DNA of 38,122 bases from Alphaproteobacteria bacterium (GCA_030747035.1 JASLLM010000012.1:1-38122), one strand, 5' to 3'. Numbered from the stretch's first letter, positions 16,464 through 26,441 are shown. Translations and numbers: made by a program. Notes: generated by a model not told the origin, from the sequence alone.

Positions 16464-18569
16464 CTATCGTCCCTCGCGTTGCCAGGCCAGCATGGTCAGG
16501 CCAAGGAACAGCAGCAGCACCAACAGGCCCGGCAACAGGGGCGTCTGTTCCACGCCGCTGACGGTGTATTCACCGCTGGCGCGCAGGCCCAGCCAGCCCT
16601 GGCCGCGGTTGATCCGGTCCGGCTTGACCCGGCGAATATCGGGCATGCCGTCCGCCAACCAGAAGGCGCCGCCGCCGCTTTGCGCCAACAGCTCCTTGAA
16701 CTTCGCGGGCGAGGCGCGCATATCGGCATATTCCACGGGGTTGATGTCACCCACCGCGCTGATCGTCCGGTGCTTGCCGTCAGCGAGGCGGTACAGCCCC
16801 GGTTCAGCCACTGTCAGGCTGCCGGTCTCCAAGCCCCGGCCATTATCCTTCAAGGTAATGGGGCGGACTTCGCCGGATGGGGTGGTGACCTGGATCGTTG
16901 CGTTGTCCGGACTCAGGCTGCGCCGCTGGATCAACAATTGGTTGCCGTTGGCCCGGGCCCGCAGGTCTTCTTCCTCCAAGTCCGGTTCCTGCATCAGCCA
17001 ATGGGCGATGCGGCGCAGCAGTTCCGCCTGCGGCCCGCCGCCTTCAAAGCCACGGGTCCACAGCCAGGCATGATCCGACAATAGTTGCGCCACCCGGCCT
17101 TCGCCGATACGGGCCATGATCAACAGCGGCTTTTGGGCGGCACCGCGCAGCAGGATATCCCCCTTCACCCTGTTGACATCGATCTGGCGGAACCAGCGGC
17201 TCCAGGCGGGCGCTTCACCCTTGGCGCCAATGCCGCTGAGCGTGGCCGTCACCGGATGGCGGCGTCCCTTATCCGTGGGCAGGGGACGGAAGCCGATCTC
17301 CTGCACCGTGCCGGTGGGTTTGGAGGGCAGGATCGCACCCAGGGGGGTGCGCGACAAGCTTACCGGCGAGGCGAAATCAGGTCCCACGGCTGTCAGAACC
17401 GCACCGCCCCGGTGCACATATTCCGCAACGTTTTGCAGATAGATGCTGGGCAGCACACCCCGGCGGCGGTAGCGGTCAAAGATGATCAGGTCGAAATCAT
17501 CCAGCTTGTCCTGAAACAATTCCCGAGTCGGGAAGGCGATCAGGGAAAGCTCGTTGATCGGCGTGCCGTCCTGCTTGTGCGGCGGTCTGAGAATGGTGAA
17601 ATGCACCAGATCAACCGACGGATCCGATTTTAGAATATTGCGCCAGGTGCGCTCTCCCGCATGGGGCTCGCCGGAGACCAGCAGCACCCGCAGGCGTTCC
17701 CGCACGCCATTGACAATCAATACCGCGCGGTTGTTCTTCAGGGTCAGCTCGTCAGGGCCGGCATCGATCTCCAATTCCAGCACCGTGGCGCCACCATGGT
17801 TGAGGCGGAAGGGAAAGCTGCGGGTCTTGCCGACGGCGATGCTGCGGCTGTCCAGCGCACCGCCATCCCGGCGCAAGCGAAGTCGGGTGCGATCGCCGCC
17901 GCTTTCAACGCGCTGATCGCCGGCGCTGTCCTCCACCCGCAAGGTCAAATTCAAGGTCTCGCCGACGATGCCGTAGCTGGGCGCCTTTACCACCACCAGA
18001 CGGCGGTCCCGCTCACCCCGTTGACCACTCAAAAGTAAATGCACCGGGCCGCCCAAATCCACGCCATCGGTCTGTTTCGGTACATCGTGCACCTGGCCGT
18101 CGCTGATCACGATGATGCCGGCAACCCGGCGGTTGGGCACATCGCGCAGGGCCCGGCGGATGGCAGCGAACAGATGGGTGCCGTCGGGCAGCAGATTGTC
18201 GCCGCCTTTCGTCTGGCCAGCCAGGCCGGCGCGCAACACCCGCAGTTCCAGATCCGGGCGGCCGCGCAGTTTCTGTTCGACCCTTTCCAGGGCGGCCTCG
18301 GTCTGTTTCTGCCGCCCGCCGATCCGCTGGCTGATGGATTGATCCACCACCACCAGGGCAACATCGGGTACCGGATTGCGCTGTTCCTGGACCAGTGACG
18401 GATTGGCCAGGGCCAGCAACACCGCCGCCAAGGCCAGCAAGCGCCAGGTGGTGCCGCCCGAACGGCGCCAAAACGCCACCGCCAACAGGGCCGCGGCAAG
18501 CAGGGCCACGGCCGCCAACAGCCACCACGGCAGGCTTGGGTCGAAGCTGATGCGGGAAAAGCTGGTCAT
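16464..18569 (-). CDS. Large membrane protein with VWA/glutamine-amidotransferase-like region
   Basis: 701 aa; N-terminal TM segments, DVALVVVDQSISQRIGGRQKQ, VAGIIVISDGQVHDVP, C-terminal TM. Last gene of the moxR-DUF58 cluster. Confidence 0.75.
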   Translation of the reverse strand: MTSFSRISFDPSLPWWLLAAVALLAAALLAVAFWRRSGGTTWRLLALAAVLLALANPSLVQEQRNPVPDVALVVVDQSISQRIGGRQKQTEAALERVEQKLRGRPDLELRVLRAGLAGQTKGGDNLLPDGTHLFAAIRRALRDVPNRRVAGIIVISDGQVHDVPKQTDGVDLGGPVHLLLSGQRGERDRRLVVVKAPSYGIVGETLNLTLRVEDSAGDQRVESGGDRTRLRLRRDGGALDSRSIAVGKTRSFPFRLNHGGATVLELEIDAGPDELTLKNNRAVLIVNGVRERLRVLLVSGEPHAGERTWRNILKSDPSVDLVHFTILRPPHKQDGTPINELSLIAFPTRELFQDKLDDFDLIIFDRYRRRGVLPSIYLQNVAEYVHRGGAVLTAVGPDFASPVSLSRTPLGAILPSKPTGTVQEIGFRPLPTDKGRRHPVTATLSGIGAKGEAPAWSRWFRQIDVNRVKGDILLRGAAQKPLLIMARIGEGRVAQLLSDHAWLWTRGFEGGGPQAELLRRIAHWLMQEPDLEEEDLRARANGNQLLIQRRSLSPDNATIQVTTPSGEVRPITLKDNGRGLETGSLTVAEPGLYRLADGKHRTISAVGDINPVEYADMRASPAKFKELLAQSGGGAFWLADGMPDIRRVKPDRINRGQGWLGLRASGEYTVSGVEQTPLLPGLLVLLLFLGLTMLAWQREGR

Positions 18570-18575
18570 GCCGCC

Positions 18576-21344
18576 CTATTGCCCCAGCCGTTCAAGAATG
18601 GTCGGTATATGCACCTGATCGGATTTATAATTTCCGGTCAGGGCATACATCACAAGATTGACGCCGAAGCGGAAGGCCATTTCCCGCTGCCGCGCGCCGC
18701 CGGGCGTGGGCAGCACCAGGGGCTTGTGACGTTCATCCATGGCCCAGGCGGCGGCCCAGTCGTTGCCGCCGATGACCAGCGCCGAAACGCCGTCGTTCAA
18801 ACCGCCCGGGCGGCGTTCCACCCACACGGGACCACCCACATAGCGGCCGGGAAACCCCCGCAGCAGGTAAAATGACCGGGTCAGAACATGCTCCTCGGGA
18901 ACCGGCGCCAAGGGCGGCGTATCAAGCCGGGAGAGCAGTCGGCGCAGGCGTTCGCCGCTGCCGCCGCTATTGTTCAGGCCCAGACGGCGGCGTAGCGCTG
19001 GCAAACTGTTGCCGCCGTCGCGGCTGTCAAAGACGATGGTGCCACCGGTACGCATGAACTGCGAAATCCGCGCAATGGCCTGATCGCTCAAGGCCGGCTG
19101 GCTGGGCACGATCGGCCAATACAGGATGGGGAACAGCACCAGGGGATCCTGCTCCACATCCACCGCCATGGGCGCTTCCGGTTCGATCGAGGTGCGCAGA
19201 CGAAGAATATCGCTCAACCCTGTCAGGCCGGCGCGGCTCATCTCGTCAACCTGGGCATCGCCGGTCAACACATAGGCCAGACGGGTATCCAATGCCGCCG
19301 CCATGGCGAAGCGGTCGGCGGCGCTAAACTGCTGCGCCGATGCGCCGCCATCGGGCAACAGCAGAAAGAGCGCCAGGATCAGGCCGCCATCCCTTACGGT
19401 TCGGACGCCCGGCCGCAACAGGCCGCGCAGGGCCAGAACCGCCACCAGGTCCACCAGGGCCAGCAGCACCGCCGCCAGCAACAGCCACGGCTTCAGATCC
19501 ACTTCCCGGCCCTGCTGGTAGCTGCCCATGACCGCCGGCACGGACAATTGCTGGATCGGACGAAGGGCTTGCCAGGTCTGGCTCAGGTTCAGGGCCCGGC
19601 GGTCATCCTCCCGCCCGTAATAGCCCGGCGGGTTTTTCGGGCCCGCCTTGACCTGATCAAGCTGCGCCGCGTCAACCGGCTCGGCACCGGCGATGGGCGG
19701 ACCCAGGGTGCCGAAGCCGTCCAGGCTGGCCAGGGGCGGCAGCTCACGGCGGACCGCGGTTTCGCCAACGGCGGTGACGCCCCGCGACATCGCGGTCAGG
19801 CGGCGCATCATGTTCACGAATAGTCCCGACAGGGGCAGATTGGACCAGGATGCATTGGCGGTAATGTGAAACAGTACCAGCCAACCCTGCCCCCTGGGCC
19901 TTGCCGTGACCAGGGGCGTGCCGTCGGCCAGGCTGGCCCAGGTGCGCTGGGCCAGATCCTGGGACGGTTGCGCGAGGACCTGACGCTTTATCAGAACATC
20001 TCCCGGCACGGCCAGGCCGTGAAAGGGGCTATGCTTGGGAAAGGCGGCCAGGCCGGCCGGTTGTGACCAGGACAGGGAACCACCTAGGGCGCGGCCGCCC
20101 TGGCGCAGCGTAGTGGGAATAAGCTTGTCGGGTCCCTGCGCCAGATGCGGTCCGGCGAAGCGGATCAGCATGCCGCCGTCCGTCAGCCATTGCTCCAGGC
20201 TTTGCTGCTGGGCCTTGGGCAAACGGCCTATATCGGCCAGGACCAACACCGCCAGGGGCCGCCGCAAAAGATTCTCGATCTCTCCCCGGCGCAATTCGGC
20301 ATAGGGCTGCAGGGCCCTTTCCAGATAGTACAGGTTGGACAGCAGCGGCTGCGCGCGCTCTTCCACCGCGCCGCCGGAAACCAATCCCACGGGCCGGCGC
20401 CGCCAGCGTTCATCCAGCAGGACGCTGGCCGCGGCGGAGCCCGCACCGGCCAATTCCAGGCGCAAGGCCCGGTTGCGCAGTTCGCCGGGCAAGGCAATGT
20501 CGACCGTCGCGCGGTCCTGACCAATCAGGAATTGCGCCTGGCCTTGTCCCAGCACCCGGCCCCTTTCGCCCAAGGCACGCACCGTTGCCCGGGCCAGGCC
20601 CTGTTCCCCGGCCCGGAGAATGGTGGCGGTCAAACCCTTGCGGCCCAGAACCGGCGGCAGCAAGGCCATGGCCCGGCGTCCGGGTGCTTGTTGCAGCAGG
20701 TGCAGGGGACCCATGACGGCCAGCGTAGTGGCAAGATTCTTTCGCCCCACGCCATCGATACCGTCGCTTAGCCAATAGACCGTCGGTTTCTCATCAAAGC
20801 TCAAATCCTGGACGGCAGCGGCCGCGGCGGCGCGGTCCGTGGACCAGGGTTTCGGCTGCAGGGCGCGCAGGATCGGTTCCGCCTCGGCCGCCTGCAACAG
20901 GCCGCTGGTCCGCAGCTGACCGCCGCCGCCCGGCGGTGCCGTGGTCAGCACCAGCACCGGGCGCTGCTGCCGCTTGGCGCGCTCCACCAATGTCAGGGCG
21001 GTTTGCTGGCGCAGCGACCAGCCGGGCGCCGCGGCCCAGCCATCGTCGAGCACCAGCACGATGGGACCTTCGCCGGATAGATCGGCGCCGGGATGCAACA
21101 AAGGATGGGCCAGGGCAAATACCGCCAGAGCGGCCAGCAGCAGGCGCAACAAGGCCAGCCACAGGGGTGTCGCGGCCGGTGTCTCCTCCTCCGCCCGCAG
21201 GCCAAGCAGGATGCGGATCGGCGGGAAGCGCACCCGGCGCGGTGCCGGCGGCGTGATGCGTAGCAGCCACCAGATTATGGGCAGCGCCGCCAGGCCCAGC
21301 AACATCCAGGGCGCGGTCAGGGCAATGGGTCCGAGTGACAGCAT
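18576..21344 (-). CDS. BatA-N-terminal / DUF4159 membrane protein
   Basis: 922 aa; N-term PWMLLGLAALPIIWWLLRITPPAPRRVRFPPIRILLGLRAEEETPAATPLWLALLRLLLAALAVFALAHPLL; C-term YWPIVPSQPALSDQAIARISQFMRTGGTIVFDSRDGG ... HVLTRSFYLLRGFPGRYVGGPVWVE. Confidence 0.85.
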   Translation of the reverse strand: MLSLGPIALTAPWMLLGLAALPIIWWLLRITPPAPRRVRFPPIRILLGLRAEEETPAATPLWLALLRLLLAALAVFALAHPLLHPGADLSGEGPIVLVLDDGWAAAPGWSLRQQTALTLVERAKRQQRPVLVLTTAPPGGGGQLRTSGLLQAAEAEPILRALQPKPWSTDRAAAAAAVQDLSFDEKPTVYWLSDGIDGVGRKNLATTLAVMGPLHLLQQAPGRRAMALLPPVLGRKGLTATILRAGEQGLARATVRALGERGRVLGQGQAQFLIGQDRATVDIALPGELRNRALRLELAGAGSAAASVLLDERWRRRPVGLVSGGAVEERAQPLLSNLYYLERALQPYAELRRGEIENLLRRPLAVLVLADIGRLPKAQQQSLEQWLTDGGMLIRFAGPHLAQGPDKLIPTTLRQGGRALGGSLSWSQPAGLAAFPKHSPFHGLAVPGDVLIKRQVLAQPSQDLAQRTWASLADGTPLVTARPRGQGWLVLFHITANASWSNLPLSGLFVNMMRRLTAMSRGVTAVGETAVRRELPPLASLDGFGTLGPPIAGAEPVDAAQLDQVKAGPKNPPGYYGREDDRRALNLSQTWQALRPIQQLSVPAVMGSYQQGREVDLKPWLLLAAVLLALVDLVAVLALRGLLRPGVRTVRDGGLILALFLLLPDGGASAQQFSAADRFAMAAALDTRLAYVLTGDAQVDEMSRAGLTGLSDILRLRTSIEPEAPMAVDVEQDPLVLFPILYWPIVPSQPALSDQAIARISQFMRTGGTIVFDSRDGGNSLPALRRRLGLNNSGGSGERLRRLLSRLDTPPLAPVPEEHVLTRSFYLLRGFPGRYVGGPVWVERRPGGLNDGVSALVIGGNDWAAAWAMDERHKPLVLPTPGGARQREMAFRFGVNLVMYALTGNYKSDQVHIPTILERLGQ

Positions 21345-21347
21345 GCC

Positions 21348-22286
21348 CTAGGGTCCGGACCTGCCGCCCAGGCCGCCGCCCACATTGACGCGCAGATTGC
21401 CGGCCAAATTATTGCTGAGGGCATTGTACAATGCCAGCAACACCGTCTGCGGCGGCCGGTCCGTGCGGTGAGCGGCAAAGCCCCAACCGGCCCGGCGGGT
21501 GATGTCGCGCAGGCTTTGCCGCCGGGCGGCCATGCGCTGGAGATAGCCGTCACGCAGGCTTTCCACGCGGCCAATCAGCAGACGGCCTTCATCCTCGGGC
21601 CCTTCGAACTCGGTGCGGCCCAGAAACGGCAGATCTTCTTCCGCCGGATCCAGGATCTGCACCAGCTGGCCGCGGGCGCCCTGATCCGCGAAACGTTCAA
21701 CCATCGCCTCAACCTCATCCATGGGCGCCAGGAAGTCGCCGAACAGCACCAATTGGGCAAAGCGCGGCAGCCGGCCCGCTTCGGGCAGGCCCGATTGAGC
21801 CGGGGTAATGCCGCGGCGCGCCTGCAGATGTGCGCCCAGGCGGTTCAGGGTGGCGCGGCCGCCCGTGGCGGTATTGTCCTGTCCGTATAGTCCGACATGC
21901 TCGCCGCCGCGCAGCAGCAAGGATGCCAAGGCCAGCAGCAGCAGATCGGCGCGGTCCTGCTTGCGCTCCACCTCGGCCCCGGACTGATAGTCCATCGAGG
22001 CGGAGCGGTCCCGCCACAACCAGACGCTTTGCGCCGCTTCCCATTCGTTCTCCCGGACAAAGGTTTTCTGGCTTTTCGCCGATTGCCGCCAATCGATGGC
22101 CGAGGCGCTGTCGCCGCCCTGATAGCGGCGGTATTGCCAAAAGGTCTCGCCGCTTCCCACCCGCCGGCGGCCATGCACCCCCTGCACCACGGTCGCCGCG
22201 ACGCGTTCGGCCGCCACCAGCAAGGCCGGCAGGGCGGCGGCCAACTGTTCCGCCGCGGGGCCAATCCTGTTCGGGGCGGCCGCCAC
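21348..22286 (-). CDS. DUF58-domain protein
   Basis: VHGRRRVGSGETFWQYRRYQGGDSASAIDWRQSAKSQKTFVRENEWEAAQSVWLWRDRSASMDYQSG. Start assigned to GTG at 22286 (VAAAPNRIGPAAEQ), just inside the moxR 3' side; ORF track extends to 22364. Confidence 0.88.
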   Translation of the reverse strand: MAAAPNRIGPAAEQLAAALPALLVAAERVAATVVQGVHGRRRVGSGETFWQYRRYQGGDSASAIDWRQSAKSQKTFVRENEWEAAQSVWLWRDRSASMDYQSGAEVERKQDRADLLLLALASLLLRGGEHVGLYGQDNTATGGRATLNRLGAHLQARRGITPAQSGLPEAGRLPRFAQLVLFGDFLAPMDEVEAMVERFADQGARGQLVQILDPAEEDLPFLGRTEFEGPEDEGRLLIGRVESLRDGYLQRMAARRQSLRDITRRAGWGFAAHRTDRPPQTVLLALYNALSNNLAGNLRVNVGGGLGGRSGP

Positions 22287-22296
22287 AATTCCCCGC

Positions 22297-23304
22297 CTAG
22301 GCCAGGGGCTCGGCGAGGCGGCTGATAACCTGCGCCAGGGTAATGCCGTCGGCCCGGGCGGCAAAGGTCAAGGCCATGCGGTGGCGCAACACCGGGCCAG
22401 CCAGGGCCAGCACATCGTCGATCGAAGGTGCCAGGCGTCCATCCAGCAAGGCGCGGGCGCGAACCGCCAGCATCATCGCCTGGCTGGCCCGGGGACCCGG
22501 ACCCCAGGCGACCTGTTCGCTGATACCCTGCACCGGACTGTCCTCCGGCCGGCCGTTGCGGACCAGATTCAGGATCGCCTCGACCACGCTGTCGCCGACG
22601 GGAATATGGCGGATCAATTCCTGGGTGGCCCGCAGTTGTTCGCCATCCATTACCGCTTCGATGGGCGCCTGCTCACCACCCGTGGTAGCGATCAACATGC
22701 GCCGTTCCGCCTCCCGGTCCGGATAATCCACATCGATCTGCAACAGAAAGCGGTCCAATTGCGCCTCGGGCAGGGGATAGGTGCCTTCCTGCTCCAGCGG
22801 GTTTTGTGTCGCCAGCACGTGAAAAGGCTGCGGCAGGGGATGATGCTGTCCGGCGATGGTAACGAACTGTTCCTGCATTGCCTGCAGCAGGGCCGATTGC
22901 GTGCGCGGGCTGGCCCGGTTGATTTCATCCGCCATCAACAGTTGGCAGAACACTGGGCCGGGAATGAAGCGAAAGGTCCGCTTGCCGCTATCCGCCTCCT
23001 CCAGCACCTCGGAACCTAGAATATCGGCGGGCATCAGATCCGGGGTGAACTGCACCCGTTTCTCGGCCAGGCCGAAAACCGTCCCCAGGGTTTCCACCAA
23101 ACGGGTCTTGGCCAGCCCAGGCACGCCGATCAGCAGGCCATGGCCGCCCGCCAGCAGGGTAATCAGGGTTTCATCGACCACTGCCTCCTGGCCGAAGATG
23201 ACCCGGCCGATCATTTGCCGTACCCTGGCAATACGCTCGACGGCGGCCTCGATATCCGCAATCAATTTTTTGTCGGTTTCGCTGACGGATGCCATGTTGT
23301 CCAC
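22297..23304 (-). CDS. MoxR-family AAA+ ATPase
   Basis: VIFGQEAVVDETLITLLAGGHGLLIGVPGLAKTRLVETLG, PDLMPADILGSEVLEE, LLMADEINRASPRTQSALLQAMQEQFVTI, TQNPLEQEGTYPLPEAQLDRFLLQIDVDYPD. Confidence 0.95.
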   Translation of the reverse strand: MDNMASVSETDKKLIADIEAAVERIARVRQMIGRVIFGQEAVVDETLITLLAGGHGLLIGVPGLAKTRLVETLGTVFGLAEKRVQFTPDLMPADILGSEVLEEADSGKRTFRFIPGPVFCQLLMADEINRASPRTQSALLQAMQEQFVTIAGQHHPLPQPFHVLATQNPLEQEGTYPLPEAQLDRFLLQIDVDYPDREAERRMLIATTGGEQAPIEAVMDGEQLRATQELIRHIPVGDSVVEAILNLVRNGRPEDSPVQGISEQVAWGPGPRASQAMMLAVRARALLDGRLAPSIDDVLALAGPVLRHRMALTFAARADGITLAQVISRLAEPLA

Positions 23305-23434
23305 TATATTGAAGAGTCCCCTGTTTTGATCTAGCCGACAGGGTAACGTTTACGCGAGCGTAGGGCTAGCCGAACCATGGAGTCGCAGGGGACAAATCGC
23401 GGATAGATTTGGACCCCGCACGGGCAGGGCCAAC

Positions 23435-24031
23435 TTGAAAGAACCGATGCTGGACATGATGCCGGATATTCAGGCGATCGCGGCCCAGTTGCCGAAGGGC
23501 AAGCTGCCGCCGGTGGAAACATGGCAGCCGGATTTCAGCGGCGCGTTGGATATGCGCATTGACCGCGACGGCACCTGGCATTATCAGGGCTCCCCCATCA
23601 AACGGCCGGCCATGGTCAAGCTGTTCGCCTCGATCCTGCGCCGGGACGCGGATCAGACCTATTACCTGGTTACGCCGGTGGAAAAATTCTCCATCACGGT
23701 CGATGACGCGCCGTTTCAGGCCGTTGCGATGACGGTTCACGGCAGCGGGCGGGAACAGGTTCTGACCTTCCGCAGCAATGTGGATGACGAGGTCATGGCG
23801 GGGCCCGAGCATGCCATTCGGATGGAAATCGACCCGGAAACCGAAGAGCCCTCGCCATATGTACATATCCGCGGACGTTTGGAAGCGTTGATCAGCCGTG
23901 CCATCTTCTATGATCTGGTTGATCTGGCGGTTGAGGAGACGGTTGACGGCGGCAGCCAGCTTGGGGTCTGGAGCGCCGGCGTCTTTTTTCCCTTTGCTTC
24001 GCCTGACGGCGCATCTGGTGTAATATCATGA
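23435..24031 (+). CDS. DUF1285-family protein
   Basis: 198 aa; KLPPVETWQPDFSGALDMRIDRDGTWHYQGSPIKRPAMVKLFASILRRDADQTYYLVTPVEKFSITVDDAPFQA. Start TTG 23435 or ATG 23447. Confidence 0.85.
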   Translation: MKEPMLDMMPDIQAIAAQLPKGKLPPVETWQPDFSGALDMRIDRDGTWHYQGSPIKRPAMVKLFASILRRDADQTYYLVTPVEKFSITVDDAPFQAVAMTVHGSGREQVLTFRSNVDDEVMAGPEHAIRMEIDPETEEPSPYVHIRGRLEALISRAIFYDLVDLAVEETVDGGSQLGVWSAGVFFPFASPDGASGVIS

Positions 24032-24678
24032 GAGCCAAAGAGGAGCCGCAGTTGCGCGACCTTATTGTATCCAAGCTTCGACCCGTGGTGGATTCCCGCG
24101 CCTACGATGATCTGCGCCCCTCTACCGGCGACCATGATCTAAATCCCTTCATGCAGGATTGGGTGGATCCCGACGAACGCCTGAAACCCGCCGCCGTGCT
24201 GGTTCCCCTGATCGAGCATAACAGCGGTCTGACCGTGCTTTTGACCAAACGCACCGACCATCTGCATCACCATGCGGGCCAAGTGAGTTTTCCCGGCGGC
24301 CGGGTGGAGGAAGACGACCTGGATGTGGTCGACACCGCCCTGCGCGAGACCGAAGAGGAAATCGGTCTGGACCGCGCCTATGTGGAAATCGCGGGATATC
24401 TCGATGCTTACGAAACCGGAACGGGTTTTCACGTGACACCGGTTGTGGGTTTCGTGCGCCTGGGTTTCGATCTGAATGTGGATGATTTCGAGGTCGCGGA
24501 AGTCTTCGAGGTACCGCTGGAATTCCTGTTCGACCCAACAAACCATCAACGGCATAGCCGGGAATGGAATGGCCACAAGCGGCAGTACTACGCCATGCCC
24601 TATGGTGAATTCTACATCTGGGGCGCCACGGCGGGGATGTTGATGAACCTGTACCGGCGCGTCCACGATCTGCTGTAG
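24028..24678 (+). CDS. NUDIX hydrolase (CoA pyrophosphatase type)
   Basis: GQVSFPGGRVEEDDLDVVDTALRETEEEIGL is a NUDIX box preceded by the CoA-pyrophosphatase-like LLTKRTDHLHHHAGQVSFPGG. 4-bp overlap with DUF1285. Confidence 0.92.
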   Translation: MRAKEEPQLRDLIVSKLRPVVDSRAYDDLRPSTGDHDLNPFMQDWVDPDERLKPAAVLVPLIEHNSGLTVLLTKRTDHLHHHAGQVSFPGGRVEEDDLDVVDTALRETEEEIGLDRAYVEIAGYLDAYETGTGFHVTPVVGFVRLGFDLNVDDFEVAEVFEVPLEFLFDPTNHQRHSREWNGHKRQYYAMPYGEFYIWGATAGMLMNLYRRVHDLL

Positions 24679-24692
24679 CCCGGAGCACCAGC

Positions 24693-24968
24693 GTGATCCA
24701 CAAGATTCTCTACCACCTTATTCCATTTCTGCTGCCCTTCATCGCCTATGGCCTGTATCTGTTCGCCACGCGGCGGGCCCGGGCCCAGGAACGGAAGGAG
24801 GGCCGGGCATTTGACGAGACGCCCTGGTTTTGGCTTTTTGCATCCGGCCTGGGGTTCTTGGTCCTGTCATTGATCGCGGTTTGGCTGTTTACCGGCGCCC
24901 CGGCGGGCGGCAGCTATGTCGCGCCGCATGTTGAAGACGGCAAGATCGTGCCCGGCAAGTTCGACTAG
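24693..24968 (+). CDS. Small membrane protein (DUF6111-like)
   Basis: 91 aa, two TM segments, GTG start; MIHKILYHLIPFLLPFIAYGLYLFATRRARA ... FETPWFWLF-type region (read as FDETPWFWLFASGLGFLVLSL); sits between the NUDIX gene and cca. Confidence 0.7.
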   Translation: MIHKILYHLIPFLLPFIAYGLYLFATRRARAQERKEGRAFDETPWFWLFASGLGFLVLSLIAVWLFTGAPAGGSYVAPHVEDGKIVPGKFD

Positions 24969-24977
24969 CACGAAACC

Positions 24978-26132
24978 ATGACGCGGCTTGCCCAACAGCC
25001 CTGGTTGACATCCACCGCGTCCCGTTCGCTGCTGGCGGCCCTGGCGGGGGCGGGGGCGACCCCGCGCTTTGTCGGCGGCTGCGTCCGCGATGGCCTGTTG
25101 GGCCGCGCCAGCAAGGATCTGGACATCGCCATCGACCAGGCGCCCGAGGACAGCATGGCGTTGCTGGAGACGGCAGGGATCAAGGTCATTCCCACCGGTC
25201 TGAAACACGGGACCATCACCGCCCTGGCGGAGGGTCAACATTTCGAAATCACCACCCTGCGGGTGGATGTGGAAACCTTCGGGCGTCACGCCAAGGTCGC
25301 CTTCACGGACGACTGGCAAGAGGACGCCGCCCGGCGCGATTTCACCATCAACGCCATCTATGCCGATAGGGATGGCCAAATATACGATCCGGTCGGCGGC
25401 CAGGCGGATCTGGCCGCGGGCCGGGTGTGCTTTGTCGGCGACGCGGCACAGCGGATAGAGGAAGACAAGCTGCGCATACTGCGTTTTTTCCGCTTTTTCG
25501 CACTGTTCGGGCGGGGCGAACCGGATAGGGGCGCACTGGCCGCCTGTACCGCCGCCGCGCCCGGCATCGCGGGTCTGAGCGGCGAGCGGGTGCGCGATGA
25601 AACCTTCAAGCTGCTGGCCGCCGCCGACCCCCTGCCCAGCCTGCAACTGATGGCCGAGGCGCATGTGCTGCAGCAGATCCTGCCCGATGGCTTTGACCTG
25701 GAGCGGCTAGCTCGCACGGACGGCGATCCCCTGCGCCGCCTATCCGCCATCGCCACGACTGGCGCGGCGGCCATCGCGGAACGTCTGCGCCTGTCGAACA
25801 AGCAAACCGGCCGCCTGGGCTTCCTGATGGCGCCGCCCGCGAACCTGAGCGCGGACATTACCCGCCCCTCCCTGCGCCAACTGCTGTACGACCACGGCGC
25901 CGAGGGGATCGGCGATCTGGCCCTGCAACAGGGCCTGCCGGAACTGCTGCCCCGTATCGATGAGGCGAAGCCGCCGCCCTTCCCCCTCAAAGGCAGCGAC
26001 GCCCTGGCCCTGGGCATGCGCCCCGGCCCCAATGTCGGCCAGAAATTACGTGCGCTGGAAGAAGCCTGGCGGGCCGATGATTTCGTGGCCAGCCGGGATC
26101 AATTATTGGCCGAATTGGCCCGGCGCAAATAG
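24978..26132 (+). CDS. cca: CCA tRNA nucleotidyltransferase
   Basis: TPRFVGGCVRDGLLGRASKDLDIAID, GLKHGTITALAEGQHFEITTLRVDVETFGRHAKVAFTDDWQEDAARRDFTINAIYAD, EEDKLRILRFFRFFA. Confidence 0.94.
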   Translation: MTRLAQQPWLTSTASRSLLAALAGAGATPRFVGGCVRDGLLGRASKDLDIAIDQAPEDSMALLETAGIKVIPTGLKHGTITALAEGQHFEITTLRVDVETFGRHAKVAFTDDWQEDAARRDFTINAIYADRDGQIYDPVGGQADLAAGRVCFVGDAAQRIEEDKLRILRFFRFFALFGRGEPDRGALAACTAAAPGIAGLSGERVRDETFKLLAAADPLPSLQLMAEAHVLQQILPDGFDLERLARTDGDPLRRLSAIATTGAAAIAERLRLSNKQTGRLGFLMAPPANLSADITRPSLRQLLYDHGAEGIGDLALQQGLPELLPRIDEAKPPPFPLKGSDALALGMRPGPNVGQKLRALEEAWRADDFVASRDQLLAELARRK

Positions 26133-26174
26133 GCGGCGGCAATGGAGGCCGTCCCGCGAATGAGGGTATTTCCC

Positions 26175-26375
26175 ATGGCTGAAGATACAACACTATTCCG
26201 ATTTCACTGGCCGGACGGCGTCACGGCCGAGGGGCGCGGCCTGGATGTGGCCGATGCCCTGGAAAAGCTTGGCTTCGGCGCGGAGGCGGCGAAAACCCTG
26301 GTCTATTACGAGGTGTTGCAGGAAACCCCAGAAGATCAGGCGCGTAATGAAATGATCAAGGATGCCTATCGGTAA
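26175..26375 (+). CDS. Small hypothetical protein (66 aa)
   Basis: ATG at 26175: MAEDTTLFRFHWPDGVTAEGRGLDVADALEKLGFGAEAAKTLVYYEVLQETPEDQARNEMIKDAYR. Plausible coding composition; no family recognised. Confidence 0.55.
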   Translation: MAEDTTLFRFHWPDGVTAEGRGLDVADALEKLGFGAEAAKTLVYYEVLQETPEDQARNEMIKDAYR

Positions 26376-26381
26376 GAAAAA

Positions 26382-26406
26382 CCCTTCCGCGCGGGACGCG
26401 GAAGGG
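26382..26406 (-). terminator. Rho-independent terminator, oriented for the tRNA-Pro transcript
   Basis: Perfect 10-bp stem CCCTTCCGCG-(5 nt)-CGCGGAAGGG; on the minus strand it is followed by TTTTTCTT. Confidence 0.85.
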
Positions 26407-26441
26407 CATTTAAATGCTTGGTATTCTTGATCTTCTGTCAT

